Source: Trileptium ribeirensis
Taxonomy: Eukaryota; Nematoda; Enoplea; Enoplida; Thoracostomopsidae
Assembly: GCA_030248225.1 (NCBI GenBank)
Contig: JASANE010011723.1
Span: 1 to 64,000 of the forward strand
DNA length: 64,000 nt
Direction of reading: 5' to 3'
Shown: positions 37,801-52,800 of the stretch, piece after piece
Layout: each line of letters starts with the position of its first letter
How positions within the stretch are numbered: the first letter of the stretch is position 1
Position numbers and translations under genes: made by a program
The notes under the pieces: model-generated
Database searches by the model: none
The model's input: only the letters and a program-made list of their open reading frames with translations
What the model was told of the DNA's origin: nothing

Positions 37801-40800
37801 TGCGTAATTTTCGCAAATTCGGAAATTGAAAAAAGAAACTCTGCTTGATGATCTATGAACGCTACATCATTTACATGTTTTTACAGACAACGTACAACAA
37901 CGCCGTAGTAATTATATCTAACCTGAACCCCATTTGTAATCAGTCACGGGCTATCGGCCGCATGTAACTTGTCTTACAAACACGATGTGACATGTAACTG
38001 GAATTATTGTTGACAATTGATTATGTGTAATGTAGGTTACAAATTTTGTAACTTTAATTAGAAATGTCGGTAAGACATCGACGTATGCACAACAACCAAT
38101 ACGCGGAGCAATTTTTTTGGAGAAAATTATCTTTACATTTGATTGTTTGACAATCAGAACCACTCCTGCTCTCATTCCGTATAATTTAGGACATTTTTTA
38201 GTAAGCACGAACTCTGTGTCTGTTTTCTATGCTACAGTGCTCTCCGAATTTCGAGCGAGCGGTTTGGTCGTGATCTCGAAGTCATTATAGTTGATAATAA
38301 AATTCTATCCGTTGCACAAAGAGCGCTCAGTTGTGCAATAAACACATTTGCTGCTGTTTTAAACTTATATTGTGTGTGTCGTTAATCAAGGAAATGTGCA
38401 GTGGGCTAAATTGCTGGGTTTTAGCAACAAAAATAAGCCAAATTTTGTCTTTTCTCTATTTAACTTCTGTGCAAAAAGCTAGAATTGGTCTACAGGTTTT
38501 CGCACGCAGTCGTTTAATATGTTTAAATTGTTTATATTTCCGTGGTACACGTCATATACACTAATCGCTAAGGGGTTACAAACAAAAATCACTGTTCAAA
38601 TCATATTTTTCCTTGATAGTTGTGAGTCATAAATCTGCAAAGTTTTCGTCCGTTTGGTCATTGGAGGAACACATAGTGCATTTTTAAAAAATGCGCTCAC
38701 CTAAACGTATTGGTGTATGATTGCTCTACTGCAACTTTGAACGATGCTCATAGAAGTTCAGTTTGGGCGAATAATAGTCATTGTGTGCAGACTAGCCACA
38801 TTCTCTCCGTTTCTTCTTGCCGAGCGAGTTACTAGTCTTAGCAGGCATGTGCAAAATTGCTTTAATAAGTTTGCAGCAATCCTTGATGGGAACGATCGTC
38901 AATCTGGCGCAAAACTATGTTGGTAGCAACAATGTCAATTTACTAATGCCTATCGGGCAATTTGGTACGCGGCTACAAGGAGGCAAAGATTCAGCTAGTC
39001 CACGATATATTTTCACACACTTAAAGTATGTGAGATCATGTCAGATTTTTGTTATATTGATATGAACTTAGGAGTAATGGTTTTTATCCTGGCAGGTTCA
39101 TAGTGAGGGGGAGTGCATCTCACTTTCCAAATCTCCCAGTTCGTGAGATTTTAACCCATGTCCGTCCAACCCCACTCGCCCGAAGCCCCCCTGCCCAACT
39201 AAATTTAAAAATTTTTTACGTTTCACAATTTAATTGAATGCAAAATGTTTTTTAAACATTATCACTATTTCTAATGCTAATACGTCGTGTTATAGCTTGA
39301 AAATACGTGCACCTCGGTAAAACTACATGAAAATATGGAAATATTTAGTATTTTCAAGCAGAATTTATCCCCCACTTTGAAATTTATTTCCCCCGAGAAT
39401 GTATAACATGGGCCCTCGAAATCCCTTACCCAATTTTCGGTGGCCTGTGGACATGCCAGTTATCCTCGGTGTAAAGTACTTAATAATTATATATTTTGCT
39501 TTAGCTACGGTTATATATAATTAATATTTTGAAACGAATATTTTCTTATTGCACAAAATCCTGTCTTAATGCAGACTTTACCTGTATCTACGCGATATTT
39601 CAAATGCAATCACAGGTACGGCTGGTACATATTTTGTAAAAAGTCTATTTGATGTATCAAAATTCTGTCAAACCCTATATCATATTTAATAATTTCTAGT
39701 GATCGCCGCATAATATTATAACAAGTGATTTTTCTATTCTAGTAATTTTGAAAATGTTCCAGAAATATAGTTTAAATACTAATTACCACGTGAATCTCGT
39801 GCTCGGATCATAATTATTAAATTCGGATCATGTATAGATTTAAACGCTAAATTCAACACAGCCCACAGATTTCTGAGAAAAATTGCTATTTTTAGCGCAA
39901 CTTTTTTAAGGTGTAAGTTATATTTTATACATACATCATTTTTTGATCACAGGTTTCGCGTTTTGACGTTTCACGTAAACCAGGTTGCTCCATTACCTTG
40001 CTGGTTTAGCTTTGATGCTTCCATTTTGTCCACTGCGAGAACACCTCGGTAATTGTAACATCAGGGTTAAATCTGTTAATCTAAATAAACTACGTGCCAT
40101 AAATTTCTGTCACCTTTCAAGCGATCGACCCACGGTATTTTTTTTCAATACGGAGCCTGGGTCCGGACCTTAAACACTGGGTCCAGATTTATAATTTTTG
40201 GCTTGAGAATTTCAAGAATTTTTACACAATAAAGAAACGTAATTACATAGCCAGTCAAAGTTTACACCACCTTCTACTGCAAAAGATTGGACCAAATTTC
40301 ATGTACGCCTTTAACAGATGTATAACATCTCCGTGGTTTGTGTAGTTCCGGTTCGCTAACTATATTTTGTATATCTTTTTAGACTGTATTAATGTGCTTA
40401 TTACGTACGTTGATATTTATGTTATGAAGAGATTTCTTATTACGTCTGATCCAAACCAAACACAAACCTAATAAAATTCATTAGCAAAGCCTGTGTTTTC
40501 CAAGCCGCAGCTGCTGTGGCAGCAAAATTTTTTAGGTTCCATGTAAAAATATTTGGGTCCAGACCCACCTGTGCACCAAAAAACCTTGGTCGACCGTCGA
40601 TTGAATAGTGCAATATTATATGGCGAGTTGCCGGAGGGCATTGAGCAAGTAATGGCCATTGTTTGCAGGCGCTGCAGTGCTTCAGAATTTGGCCAACTTG
40701 GAATAATGTCAAAATTGGATAACGTTCGTGGCAAATGCCACTGCCTTTAGGTTGTGCCTCTCACTAAATGCTTAAAAGCTGTCGCTTGCATCACAGTTTT

Positions 40801-43800
40801 TTATTTTTCGAGCATAATATTAAATAGAAGAATCACGAAACAAAAATTCTATATTTCAACAGGATGTGCTATATGTTAAATGCATTTAGTCCGCTGACTC
40901 GATACATTTTTCCGCAAGACGACGACGCCATCCTGCGCTACTTATACGACGATAATTTGAAAATCGAGCCGGAGTGGTATTGCCCAATCATACCCATCGT
41001 ATTGGTTAATGGTGCCGAAGGCATTGGTACTGCTTGGAGTACGAAAGTGCCTAATTATAATCCGAAAGATTTGGTCGCTAACGTACGACGCATGCTTAAC
41101 GAAGAGGAACTCGTGCAAATGGTTAGGATATTGCACGTCTCTTAATTTCTGTACTCAACATGCTATAATATAAAACCAGTGAAGACTACAATTTCTGCCT
41201 AAAAGAAATCACCGATGTTTGATTGCTGTCATTATGAGCAGTAGGCATATAATACATAAACCTTGCTTTGTACATAACTTTTCTCCAATTGGGTGACTGG
41301 CATTTTTCGGTGCCCCTTGGCAAAAAGCGGGCGCCCCCGGGTTGAGCCCCCTGGCAAAACTTAGAGGCCCCTTGCAAAATATTTAACGTGTCCTATGAAA
41401 AAACACCACCCAGATAATTTTTTTACAAGAATAGCTTTTCGAAGTTAAAAATCTGACTTAACCGCCAGTTCACGCCCCACTGGCAAAATTCGGCGCCACC
41501 CAGTTAGGTTCCCTCCCCTCTGGCAAAACGGGTGCCCCCGGGTTCAGGCCTCTGGCAAAATTTTGGCTCCCCATGGCAAAAAGTCCCTGGCAAGATATTT
41601 GGCAGCTCCCCCTTGAAAAACACCACCCAGATGATGAAAACAATTTTACAAAAATACCTTTCCGAAGTTAAAAATATGACTAATTTCAGGAAAAATTGGT
41701 TAAAAAGTATTAATTGGTTAAAATTGCTTTAACCTCAATAATGACGTTTTTGCTCTTTTTCGGAGCCTTTTATTGCGAATTTTAACGTTTTTCGTTGAAA
41801 AATACTAAATTTTGAAAATTCGACCCCCATTTTGCTCCTGTTTACGCCCACCCGCAAAATTAGCGACACCCAGTTCTGACCCAGGATGGTCCCGGTTCAT
41901 ACCCCTCTGGCAAATTTTTTAGTGAATGGCGAAGTCAGCTTTTAATACTATATATTCCGATTTAGCAGCATACAGCTGCAGTATATTTATGTGAATTATG
42001 GTTAATATTTTTACAGCCCACTATGTTAATTTTGCAGCTAAATGTGTTACAGTCTACTATTTTTTGTTAGCAGTACTGGCCTGTCTACAGCCTGCCGAAA
42101 AGTGGGGTAAATCTTGGGGGGGCATGCGTATTTTTGGGGAAAATTTCAGAGAGGGGGAATAAATTTTGATTAAAAATACTAAGTTTCCATATTTTCATAT
42201 TGTTTTACTTCCGCACATGTACTTTCAAGCTATAAAACGACATTTTAGCATTAGAAATAGTAGTAATTTATGTTTAAGAACATTTTGCGTACAATAAATT
42301 TTGAGACAAAAATTTTTGGATTTAGTTGAACATTGGCGTTTCGGCCGAGTGGGGGGACGGACATGGGGATTTGAAAAGTGTGAGTTTGCCCCATTGCCCC
42401 ACTGTGGAACGGTCAGCAGTAGGAAATCCGTTGTCATCCCTATGCAACCAGATTATTTGTTGTCCTGGAAAATGTAATCTCTGTTTTGCCAAATTGCAAC
42501 AGAAATTTAGCCAGCCTCTTTTACATTGCATTGTTGCTCCATACAGCGTTTATGGATTATGTAACTCTATAAAAGCAGGTGTGGTGCTATGTTATTATGA
42601 GCTAGCAGATTGGAGTACTAGCAAAGTTCAAGCACCCACTCACACCACAAAGTATCTGCATCAAATTTTTTATCACAGGTATATATTCGCTACAAGCATA
42701 CTGTGAAACATGGTATCTTTCGCAATTTAGTGGTTTATTCAAACTATGTGGTCATGTTCATTTCCATATGCTGTGAAAGTTACTAACATGTGGATTGGTC
42801 GTGCCATTCGTTGAAATGTCAAAATTTATGAAACAGGAATTCTCTTGATTCGCCGGATGGATTTCAGCAAATCAGCAAGATAGAAAAGACTGAGTTTTTG
42901 AGCTGTCGGTACGACGAGTTCTCCATAGGGGGGCTGGCATTTTTACGTGCCCGCCTGGCAAGTGGGCTCCAGCAGTTCAATGCAACTTGCCATTGCCGTT
43001 AATAACACCCCAAAGTACATAATTTGTGCTAAAATTCTGTCCTGGATTAAAAAATTTTGTGAAAATTTGCTTCAAAATAGCTTTTTCTCTCAACCAGCGG
43101 TGCAGCAGTGTTAACGACACGATTTTTTACCGTTTTTTCTTGCCAAAATGTCCTCTTTCATAATCGGTCTCTCCCGGTTCGGAAGCATGTCGGGCCGGTT
43201 CATGACCCCTGGCAAAATTTTCAGCGAATGAAGAGCTCAGATATGGAACCGCTCAACTATTCGGATACCATTATGAAGGTAATCTGGAAACCGGGGTTCC
43301 GAAACGCCGCTACTATCCTGACTTCAGGAGGGAGAACACATATGTCAAGCTCAGTCGTGTTCGGAGGTAAAGTACATTTTCTCGTAAAAAATGTGATTAA
43401 TAATGAATACAGTTGAATGACGTACTGAAGATGTATTATTACACTGAAATAGATCATTTTTCAAAATTTAAGTTGAAAATTCCAGGTCAGAAGCGTTAGC
43501 TGACTCAAAATCTCGGACAGAAATGTCGTGGTCATGTTCACCATGTCGGAATCAGCGGCCCCAAATCCACCGCCCATCCCGAGTAGATTGTTCTTTTCTT
43601 ATAAGACCCATATGTCTAAAGGTGTTAGTGACGAATTTTGTTACGTACAGCATAGCTGTTTAATGCATTCAGTTTGTGTGTCGTCTGTCCTGTGTATTGA
43701 ATACATATAGTAATTCTGACGCCAAATTTGAATTGAGTTATGGGGTCCATTGTTGTTAGACTTATGTGATTTGGTCACTTGACTAAAATTGGCTTGAGCT

Positions 43801-46800
43801 ACACGCGCCAATTGTTCGTGCTCGGCTTATTTTCTACTACTTATAGAAATTTGTGTCCATGCAATGATTTAGCTTCTTTTCAGCTTCCGTGGTATCGCAA
43901 TTTTCGCGGCGATGTTGATGAAATTACGCCAACACGTTATGCGTTTAGTGGTGAAATAGCAATTCTCGAAGGCACGATGTTTGAAATTACCGAACTGCCG
44001 ATCGGAACTTGGACTCAAAATTACAAAGAATCTATATTGGAACCGTATCTTTATGGGAATGAAAAAATTAAACCTATATTAGCGTATGTTGATACAGTTG
44101 ATTTATATTCTTATTGCTTCTTAAAGTAACGTTCGCTTTTTCGTCGAATTTTTGGAATGTGACCTATCCCAGGTTCTGAAAGCCCATCACAATCGTGGTT
44201 CCTGGGCCAGCTGCGCATCTTGGAGTCGTACGAATCATATTCAGAACGTAGTGAAACGTAGGGGAGATTGTGTGTTGCACGGGTGAAATCTTTTAAATTC
44301 CGCGCGCGTGTGTGTGTTTGTGTGGTCGGCCATAACTCGACAACGCCTTAACCGATTTTCATGGTTTTGAGCTCATTCGAACCGGCGTAGTTGACTTACC
44401 GTGTACAACCCCGAGAGTTTTTTAATTTGCGGTCTGGTTTCGGGGTCAGTGGTCAAAATGGGTTTTTGGCCCCATTTTACCCCATTTTAGTACCCTTCAC
44501 GGAAGCAAGGTTATTTTTATCTTAACTATCGAATCTTAACTATCTGGATGGTTTTATTTCATAGTAAAATGATAAATGCCGATGCCTCTTTTTTGTTTTT
44601 GGATTAAGGCTCCGGTTCTGGATTTATGGGGTTTGAGGTACCAGGGTATGGCGCCCCAATGGTTCCTCGACCCAAAATTTGAAAATTTGTTCTAACGTCT
44701 TGGGCGGCTGATAAGTTTCACCTGAGGGTTTTCGGGCATGGGAAACTCATTGTCGGTGCCGGTTTTCCTCTGCGACCAACGGTTCCATGGGTGCCTGGGT
44801 ACGACGCCCCATGGGTGGGGCTCAGAGGTCAAAATGACGGTTTTTAGTACCCTTCACGGCAGCAATGTTATTTTTATCTTAACATTCGAATTTCTTTCTC
44901 TGGTTGGTTTTATTTCATAGTAAAATTATAAATGCCGATGCCTCTTTTTTGCTTTTCGATTAGGGCTCCGGTTTTGGAGTTATGGGGTTTAAGGTATGGC
45001 ACCCTCATGCTTCCTCGTAACAAAATTAGGAAATTTGGTCTGACGTCCTGGGCGGCTGAAAAGTTTCACTTGGTGGTTTTCGGCATGGGAAACTCATTGT
45101 CGGTATTGGCTTTACTCTGCAACCCATTCTTCCATGGGTACAAGGGTATGGCGCCCCCTGTTTCGAGGTCAAGGTCAAAATGGGGGTTTTTAGACCATTT
45201 TAGTATCCTTCACTGAAGCAAGGTTATTGTTATCGCAACTTTTTAATTTTTTCTTTGGTTGGTTTTATTTCATAGTGAAATGATAAATGCCGATGCCTCT
45301 TTTTTGGTTTTTCAATGAAGACTCCGGTTTTGGAGTTATGGGGTTTGAGGTACCTCGTGGTTTCTCGACCCAAAATTTGAAAATTTGTTCTGACGTCTTG
45401 GGCTGCTGATAAGTTGCACCTGGGGTTTTTGGGGCATGGGAAACTCATCGCCGGTGTTGGTTTTAATGTGACGAATGCTATCGAGAACTGATTTGATGTG
45501 CAATCAAAAGGCATAGGCGTAGGTGTACCTATGCTTCACTACTTTCTGAAATTTCCTGAACGTAAATTTCCTAAACCCCCGGGGGTGTACACGGTAAATC
45601 GACTACGCCGGTTCGAGTGAGCCCAAGATCATGAAAATGGGTTAAGGCGTTGTCGAGTTATGACCGATCACACAAACACACGCGGGGAATTTAAAAGATT
45701 TCACCCCTGCAACACACAATCTCCACTACGTTTCACTACGTTCTTAATATGATTCGTACGACTCCAAGATGCAGAGCTGGCCCGGGAACCACGGTTCCGG
45801 ATGCCTGAACTAACCGAGATATCTTTGTCTATTATTATTATGACTACTTTATATTAACTTACCTCGATGTGTTCCAAGATTAGTATTTTGGTGTTCTGCT
45901 AAGATGTGTGTAAAATATATGTATGTTTTTCTTGTATTGTAAAAATAGGTAGTGAATGTTTGTGCGTATTTATGATGCATTGATGTTACAGCATTTTTTA
46001 GGGATTTCAAAGAATACCACACGGAAGCCACGGTACGCTTCGTTGTTAAAGTGCTGCCTGAAAAATGGGAAGCTGTATTACAAGAAGGTATCCACAGCAA
46101 GTTCAAACTTCAAACAACTCTGCTCTGCAACTCGATGGTAAATTTTTATGCTTACCATTAGGCTATCTGATTCTTTATATGTGCTAAGCCGGTAACAACT
46201 ACGACTTATGCGAAAATAAACTTAATATCAACTAACTAACCATCCTATTATGTAATATGTAATTCCCAACGTTGAATTATTATCTATTTTTCAGGGAGTA
46301 ACCGGAATTCCGGTTCCGGCGAAAATCGTGTTCCGGTTGCGGTTCCGGCAAAGGGCAAAAACCATACCGGAACCGGAATTCCGGTTTAAAAATTTTGGTT
46401 GAAATTTTCCATATTTTTGCTTCATCTCTGATCCAAAAATATGTAATATATATTATACAATGATCAAGCTCCAATACAACCAAGCAAAAGAAAAGATTAA
46501 CTAAGCAATTTGCCGTGTGAAACGTAAGTAGGACACATACTTTCAGTAGAAATCTTTATAATAACCTGCAACAGTTTGTTAACAAATCAAAACCAAGTCG
46601 ATGCTTGTAGCAACTATTTTACACATTCAGAAGTCTCCGGATTACGTTCGAATTAAACCAGTCCAACTGGGCAGCAGAGTATGGCTCACATAGAAGTACT
46701 TAGCGTATGCTTGGCTAATATAAATTGCGCCAAGCTCCAGCCAGTGCGGTTGTAAACTTTGTAAATCACGCGAAATTAAAGTGAAGTAACGTTATCTACA

Positions 46801-49800
46801 ACGCAGCCAAAAACTGCTTTCTTGGCAATGAACTGGATTTATTGAAACTGTGCGAGCAATATAACAGTTTGCCTCATTTATAGCATTATGATTAGAAAGT
46901 TATCATCATTATCATCTAACTGACAGGCACTGTTTGTCCAACGCTAGCCTAAACAGTGCCTCTTACCACTGATCACAAAATTACTTTTTATCTATTAATT
47001 TTTCCTGAATCTTATAAACCAATAATTTCAAGTTTCCTACAGAACGTCATCTAACAGACGTATGAGTAGTAAAGGCAGACGAATAGGGACAGAGCGAAAG
47101 CGTTTATTCTTCGCTCTATGCTTTGTAAGCACATTCAATTTGACGCAGTATACGCAAGGGTGTATAGTAGAAGGCTTTTTTGCTCTGGGTGTCCAATAAA
47201 ACGACATATTGATCGATAAATAAACATTATTAGCTTCCTCAGTCTCTTTAAAGTTTCAGAACGGCAATAATGTCATGGCAATACATTAAGTTTAATGTAA
47301 AAGTTATTTTTAATGCATTTTAAGTCGACTATACCTTAATTTCTTCCTTCATATCTTTTACAATACATAAATTTCGAAGACCAGGTTCCGGTTCCGGATC
47401 CGGTTTAAATGGACGGTTCCGGTTGCTGGTTCCGGTTCCGGTTATTCCCTGCTATTTTTGTGACGGAACAAATAAATAATTTGATTCGGTTTATTAGTGA
47501 CCAGTTATTCGACTATTTCCGACCATCCAACGATAGCTCAACACCGTTCACTAATTTAAAATTAAACTTACATAATTATGTTCGTGAACTAATTTAATGT
47601 GTGATTTTATAGACGAAATTGGTAATATGCAGACTTTGTGAGTTATTTGAATATGATTTTTAAAGTTAAAACTTCAAATTTTTTATCTATGATCATTTTT
47701 GTCATTCGGCAGGATGCTTGTTGGATAGACTCCCGTCCAAAATTAGTGGGTTGCAAATAGGTATTGGTCGATATCTGCTGGGACGAAAACATATATCCAT
47801 TTGACATATTTGGCCTACTCCAAATTGCTCAAGAGTAGCGAAGTAACAATATAGCAAAAATTGTTCCTGTTATAAACGACTGAACAAAACTTGCAAAGTC
47901 GTATCGCCTTAAACTATATTTTGTTATAAAAATAATTCACTACCGTTACTGAAAAATCTGATAAGGCATTAGAAATATCGTGGTGGCTGTTTATAATGAA
48001 ACATCTGCTTTTGCTATTTTGTTAATAATGTGTCTTTGGGTTACACGTTTCCCCGGAGACATCATTTTCCGTTTCAGCGTTAATGACATTTACAAATGTT
48101 GTGGAGTAGAATGTTTGTCGAAACTCTTTGCTTCTGTGCTTCGGACGACCAGCCAAACGTTTAATATACTAGTCGGTAGTGGAGCTACATTTGTGAGCGG
48201 AGCTTGGGTTGTGGCATTACGAATGTACTCAATTTTATGTTCATGTAACTACATTGCATAGGGCTTTATCATTGGTAAAAATATTATATTTGAATTCTTC
48301 GACCCAAAAAACCTATATTAGTTTGATCGAAACGATTCTATTTCAATAAATAACACAAATATTGCAAAATTCTCTATTTTAGCTGCATAAAATTAACTAA
48401 TTAGCTAATTACTAATTAACCACTCAATATTTTTAATCCCAAATATCAGGTGCACACTCTGATATGATAGGCTTTCAAACAAAAAAGTTTTTTTAAATCC
48501 GTTCAGTGGTTCTTGAGATCCCTCGGACCAAACGAAAGAACGGACGGACATCGACCTTTTTACTCCCAGACAGAAAATAAAAACGCTTCGCTCGGCTTCG
48601 CCGAGCTCCGCTCAATAATACTCATAACTGCCGATTGTCATATATTTTCGATTTTTGTCCTATATTTACTACGTTATTTTCTACAGTCTATTTAGCTTAT
48701 GCTAGCAGATGCTTGTGATTGATATTCGCTGCTATTTGATTGGAACAACAGTGGTTTAATGTGCGGCAATTTCACGTGAATTACGTTGATAATGCTATGG
48801 GGTGTGCTCTGCTACCGATTATTACAAAGCCAGCAAACGTTTTCCTTAGTTAAGGTGGTGTCGATCTAGTTGATTTCTCTGATTCTATCACTAACCACTC
48901 GAGATCGTCCGTGGAACATGTGTACTTTCTGAATTCTTAGCGCATGCGAGCTTTTGCCGACTTGTACCAAAAAGCCGCTGAAACGACAAACCAGACCAGT
49001 CGTATGCGGCTTAAAAAGGCCAGGCCTAAAAATATGCTCGCCAGTTCCGTGGGCGGTGCAATCGCAAAAGTCGCATAGCAGCTGACAAGCTAAATGCAAT
49101 GTGTTAGGACATTAGCGATTTAAATCGTCGGAAAACCGTAATGCAAAGGTGATTTAACATATACACTTAAGCTTGGCAGAGAGCTCTATTTTGCCCTTTT
49201 AATTATTGAGCGAAGCGAGGCGACCAAGCGAATAGTTTTCATTTTCTGTCTGGGGCAAAAAGTCGGTGTCCGTTCGTCCGTTAGTCGTTTCATGGATCTC
49301 AAGAACCACTGAACCTATTTCAAAAAAACTTTTTTTGTTTGAAAGCTTATCATGTGAGGATGTGCACTTGATATTTTGGAAGTTTGGCATCTTGCCAATT
49401 TTATCATTAATTAAGCTAACTAGCTAATTGACACCCTAATTAAGCTCATAACAGCTTAATTATTGGTCGTAGAGTCGTTTTAACGGCATATACCCTGGGG
49501 TTTTCAGGTATGGCGAGTAGCAACTCTTAAGTTTTAACTCTTATGAACAAGTAGGAATATAGTAAAACAACTGTATTTATTTATTTGGGTATAGCTGCCA
49601 ATTGGTTTGTTTTCGTATTTCGTATTTTGCAACTACTATATATTTGCTGTGCATTGCTATTTTCGATTGGTGAGGTTGAGTTTTCCATGGGGAAATAAGA
49701 AAATAGATGCATTGTATATACCTACAGGAATAGTATAGTACGAATGTTATAGGTAAAATTATTTTCAGACTCCGTGTCCTATGATTTCATTGCTGTGCTT

Positions 49801-52800
49801 CCATTGCCATTCATCACCATGCTGTATAAGCCACATGACTTCCTTTGTCTTGCTTTTCGTTCGAACGGAATAAAACTATTCTTTCATTTACTCATTGTTG
49901 TCTAGGTAATAATATATTCCCAAGACATTGAGTACGTTCATATTACTACTGCCGTCGCTCCGCTCAAAAAATGTAGTTCCACTACGACTGGTAAGAATAT
50001 GTCCTATCGGCAGCGTGGTATACTCTGGAAAACCTTTGAGCTTTCCATTTTTTATCGCGTTTCTTACTTCTTGTAGGGTAATAAAGCTTATATATATAAG
50101 CTATAGGATTCATTAAGCGGTTATAAACACATTAAATTTTTAAGGCCATAAGAACACTAGTGAGATAAAGTGCCTAATCTTTGTGCTGAAAAGCCTTCAA
50201 GTGTCAGATCTTGATATTTCTCTAATTACGTTTTACGTAGGAGGCCATAATATCGTGAAATAGGTTTTCGAGATTCTTAATACGATGAAAGCAATGTTAT
50301 TTACTAAAATGTGCTACTACTTGAGCAGCGTTATATCAATTCAGGGTGGATGTACACAGGACATAGCAGCGCGACACGACGACACGTGGTATGCGCTAAA
50401 TATGTTGCACAGAGTTTGGCAGTCCAAGGACGTTAGGGTATAATCAAAGGCGTGACTGACTCTACAACAGCTGTGTTTGCCTGGTATTTTTGTGTGTATC
50501 AAACAAGTGGACTGTCCATACGTGTGATCTACAACACCAAAATGTGTTCGAGAATCTTCTCGGTGACACATACTGTCGACCAGCCGCTAACACTGCGGCA
50601 GGAGAAAAGTGTGGTCACAACAGGCTATGAATAAGATTCTGATGCGTGAGTCTACTTTAGATGCGTATACCAAGGTTGTTCTTTTGTCAAAATTATAAAT
50701 TTGAGTCGCGCACAAGTTCACATTTACATTTTTGCCATCGGTATTTGTATTTTTTTGAACGCGAACATGGTCTCTACGATGCACGTAAGACATTTGTGTT
50801 CGCACAGATTTGTCCATTTCGCACGTTTTTCGGCGTTCATCAAATGACATTATGAATCAGACAGTGATGTTCGCGGTCTATTTGTGTATTATAGCATACG
50901 AGAAAAAACGCGATTGGTATTCGCGTTTTCACTTAATGCAGGTCATGTTCGCGTATGCGTAGCAAATTGCGGTGATAAATCACAAAATAATAGCCCTGAA
51001 CAGCGCCTACGCGTTGCTGCATCGCAAATCGTGTATACGTACTTAATCGTAATTCATAGCTTTTACGATCGTGAACTGGCTTGACAAAAGAACAATACAT
51101 GTGTAATCCGAATGGCCTCGCGTATGAGGAAACAACGAGTCGGTTTGCTATGCCACATTTTGAGCAGACTGTTGGAGACAACCGAAACTGTTGATCATCA
51201 AGCCATCTCCACTTATTTTTAAAAGACCATGTTCACAGACTACCGAAAGGATCAATGTGGCTCCGTCAAGTCATCAAGGACCTGGAACCATATTTCTGAC
51301 GAAACGATAGAAATCCAGCGCTATCGGAGAAATGGCACGCTACGAACAAGACCGAAATCATGGGCATGAGCTGACAAATAGGATGGTTTCCTCTTGTTGA
51401 CCACTAGCAACTTGATCAGGTTGGAGATCGGGATTACACTAATCGTTAGTGAACGCGTTCACTTCATTAGACAGCTATGTACATGCACACTGTCTTCAAA
51501 CTTAGTGGCAGTGCCGTAGGTCCTACTATGAATTGTACTGCTGTGGTACATTTCTAATTCCATTGTCATGCACAGACGTAGGATATGGCCATATCACAGG
51601 CACATATTTCTAAATGATTTATTTTTAATTTTACCTGAAGTGTATGCGTACACACAAACAAATAGTTCGGAGCAATAATTATTGAAATTACATAGTATTA
51701 CTAGCTTTATATTTTATATAAAGAAAAACACTTTAAAATATATAACGCCACTGTAGTTGTGGTAATCTGTTTATCTGTTTATATATATGAAGTTTTTCGT
51801 GTGGTACTAATTCTATTTATATGTATGTATTGTGATTGTAGGTGTTGTTTGACTCAAAAGGAGTATTGCGGCGATTTGATAACGTTTTGGACATTTTCCG
51901 CGACTTCTACGAAACACGACTAGCCATGTATGGCAAACGTCTTGAATATCTTATTGGAATGCTGGTGGCGGAATCAGAAAAGTTATCCGAGCAAGCTCGA
52001 TTTATTCTTCTCAAAATTGAAGACAAAATTAAAATAGGTGAAAATTTATTCAGAATTTTTTCCTAGTTTTAACTGGAAATCGTTTTCATTGACCCTAAAT
52101 CTTTTGAAAAGACGTGAAATACGCACCGTGGACGCTGACCAAATCATTGTATTCAGCCTTAAGAAATACCTCTATATACACTATTTTTGGTGCCATGTAC
52201 CAAACCACTCAAGACCGACTATTTTCGGGAAATCGAGTTTATCGATCCTAAACGCAAAGAAAACTAGATACTTGTGCTGGACTTTAGATGACCAAAACAT
52301 CGTATTAAGCCTACTGAAAAACGTGTAAAGGCAATTCTTGATAGCCTGCACGCACTGCGTAATCAAACTTCCGAAGATAGACTTGAAGTAGGGTCATGGG
52401 ATGTAAACTCATTGAACACCTGTGTGCACTCTATGTAACCAAATGATTGTATTTAACGTTCAGAAATACCGATATATAAATCATTCTTGATGGCCTGCAG
52501 GCAATAATTAAACTAATAAACTACTTCACTTTGGTTCGTCGACCTTAAAACTCTTGAAACCCCATGAAAAGGTATAATATAGTCAAGTTGCACTCTAGAC
52601 GGCAAAACCGCCGTATCCAGCATGCTTGGAAGCCTAGTAGACACTCGTTGTGAGGTGAAACACAGTAACATTTCGAAATTGAAAAATGAATATTCCTGGC
52701 AAAGGGTCGACAAATTATTTTCGGTCTCACGACGGCCAGGGAGTGGTCCCACAAAAAAGTTGTTGTCAGCAAAGTCGTAGGTCTCGGTGAGCTCTAATTC

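Larger units (their letters stand above)
39026..40889 (+). other. TOP2 intron, 1.9 kb
   Basis: Contains the family B element at 39089-39459. 39465-40490 holds nothing recognised; a family H fragment lies at 40490-40600. Ends in two usable acceptors, 40861-40862 and 40888-40889. Confidence 0.7.
41122..43883 (+). other. TOP2 intron, 2.8 kb, repeat-bearing
   Basis: Family G copies at 41279-41930 and 42920-43235, family B element at 42076-42416. 42420-42900 and 43240-43883 hold nothing recognised. Confidence 0.7.
46138..51841 (+). other. TOP2 intron, 5.7 kb
   Basis: Carries a complete family A element (46292-47451) and family E pieces (48385-48630, 49199-49990). 47460-48380 and 48630-49198 are unassigned. 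50000-51841 is unassigned; it has a 9-bp-stem hairpin at 50905-50929 and unusually frequent TTCGCG/CGCGAA words, but no frame I recognise. Confidence 0.65.

Noticed and set aside
40553..40750. 65-codon frame [11 protein letters not shown]... as an exon
   Set aside because: Starts in a family H repeat and has no place in the TOP2 alignment between the active-site and tower exons.
43108..43416. 102-codon open frame as a gene
   Set aside because: Its first third is family G repeat sequence; no domain, no splice partner.
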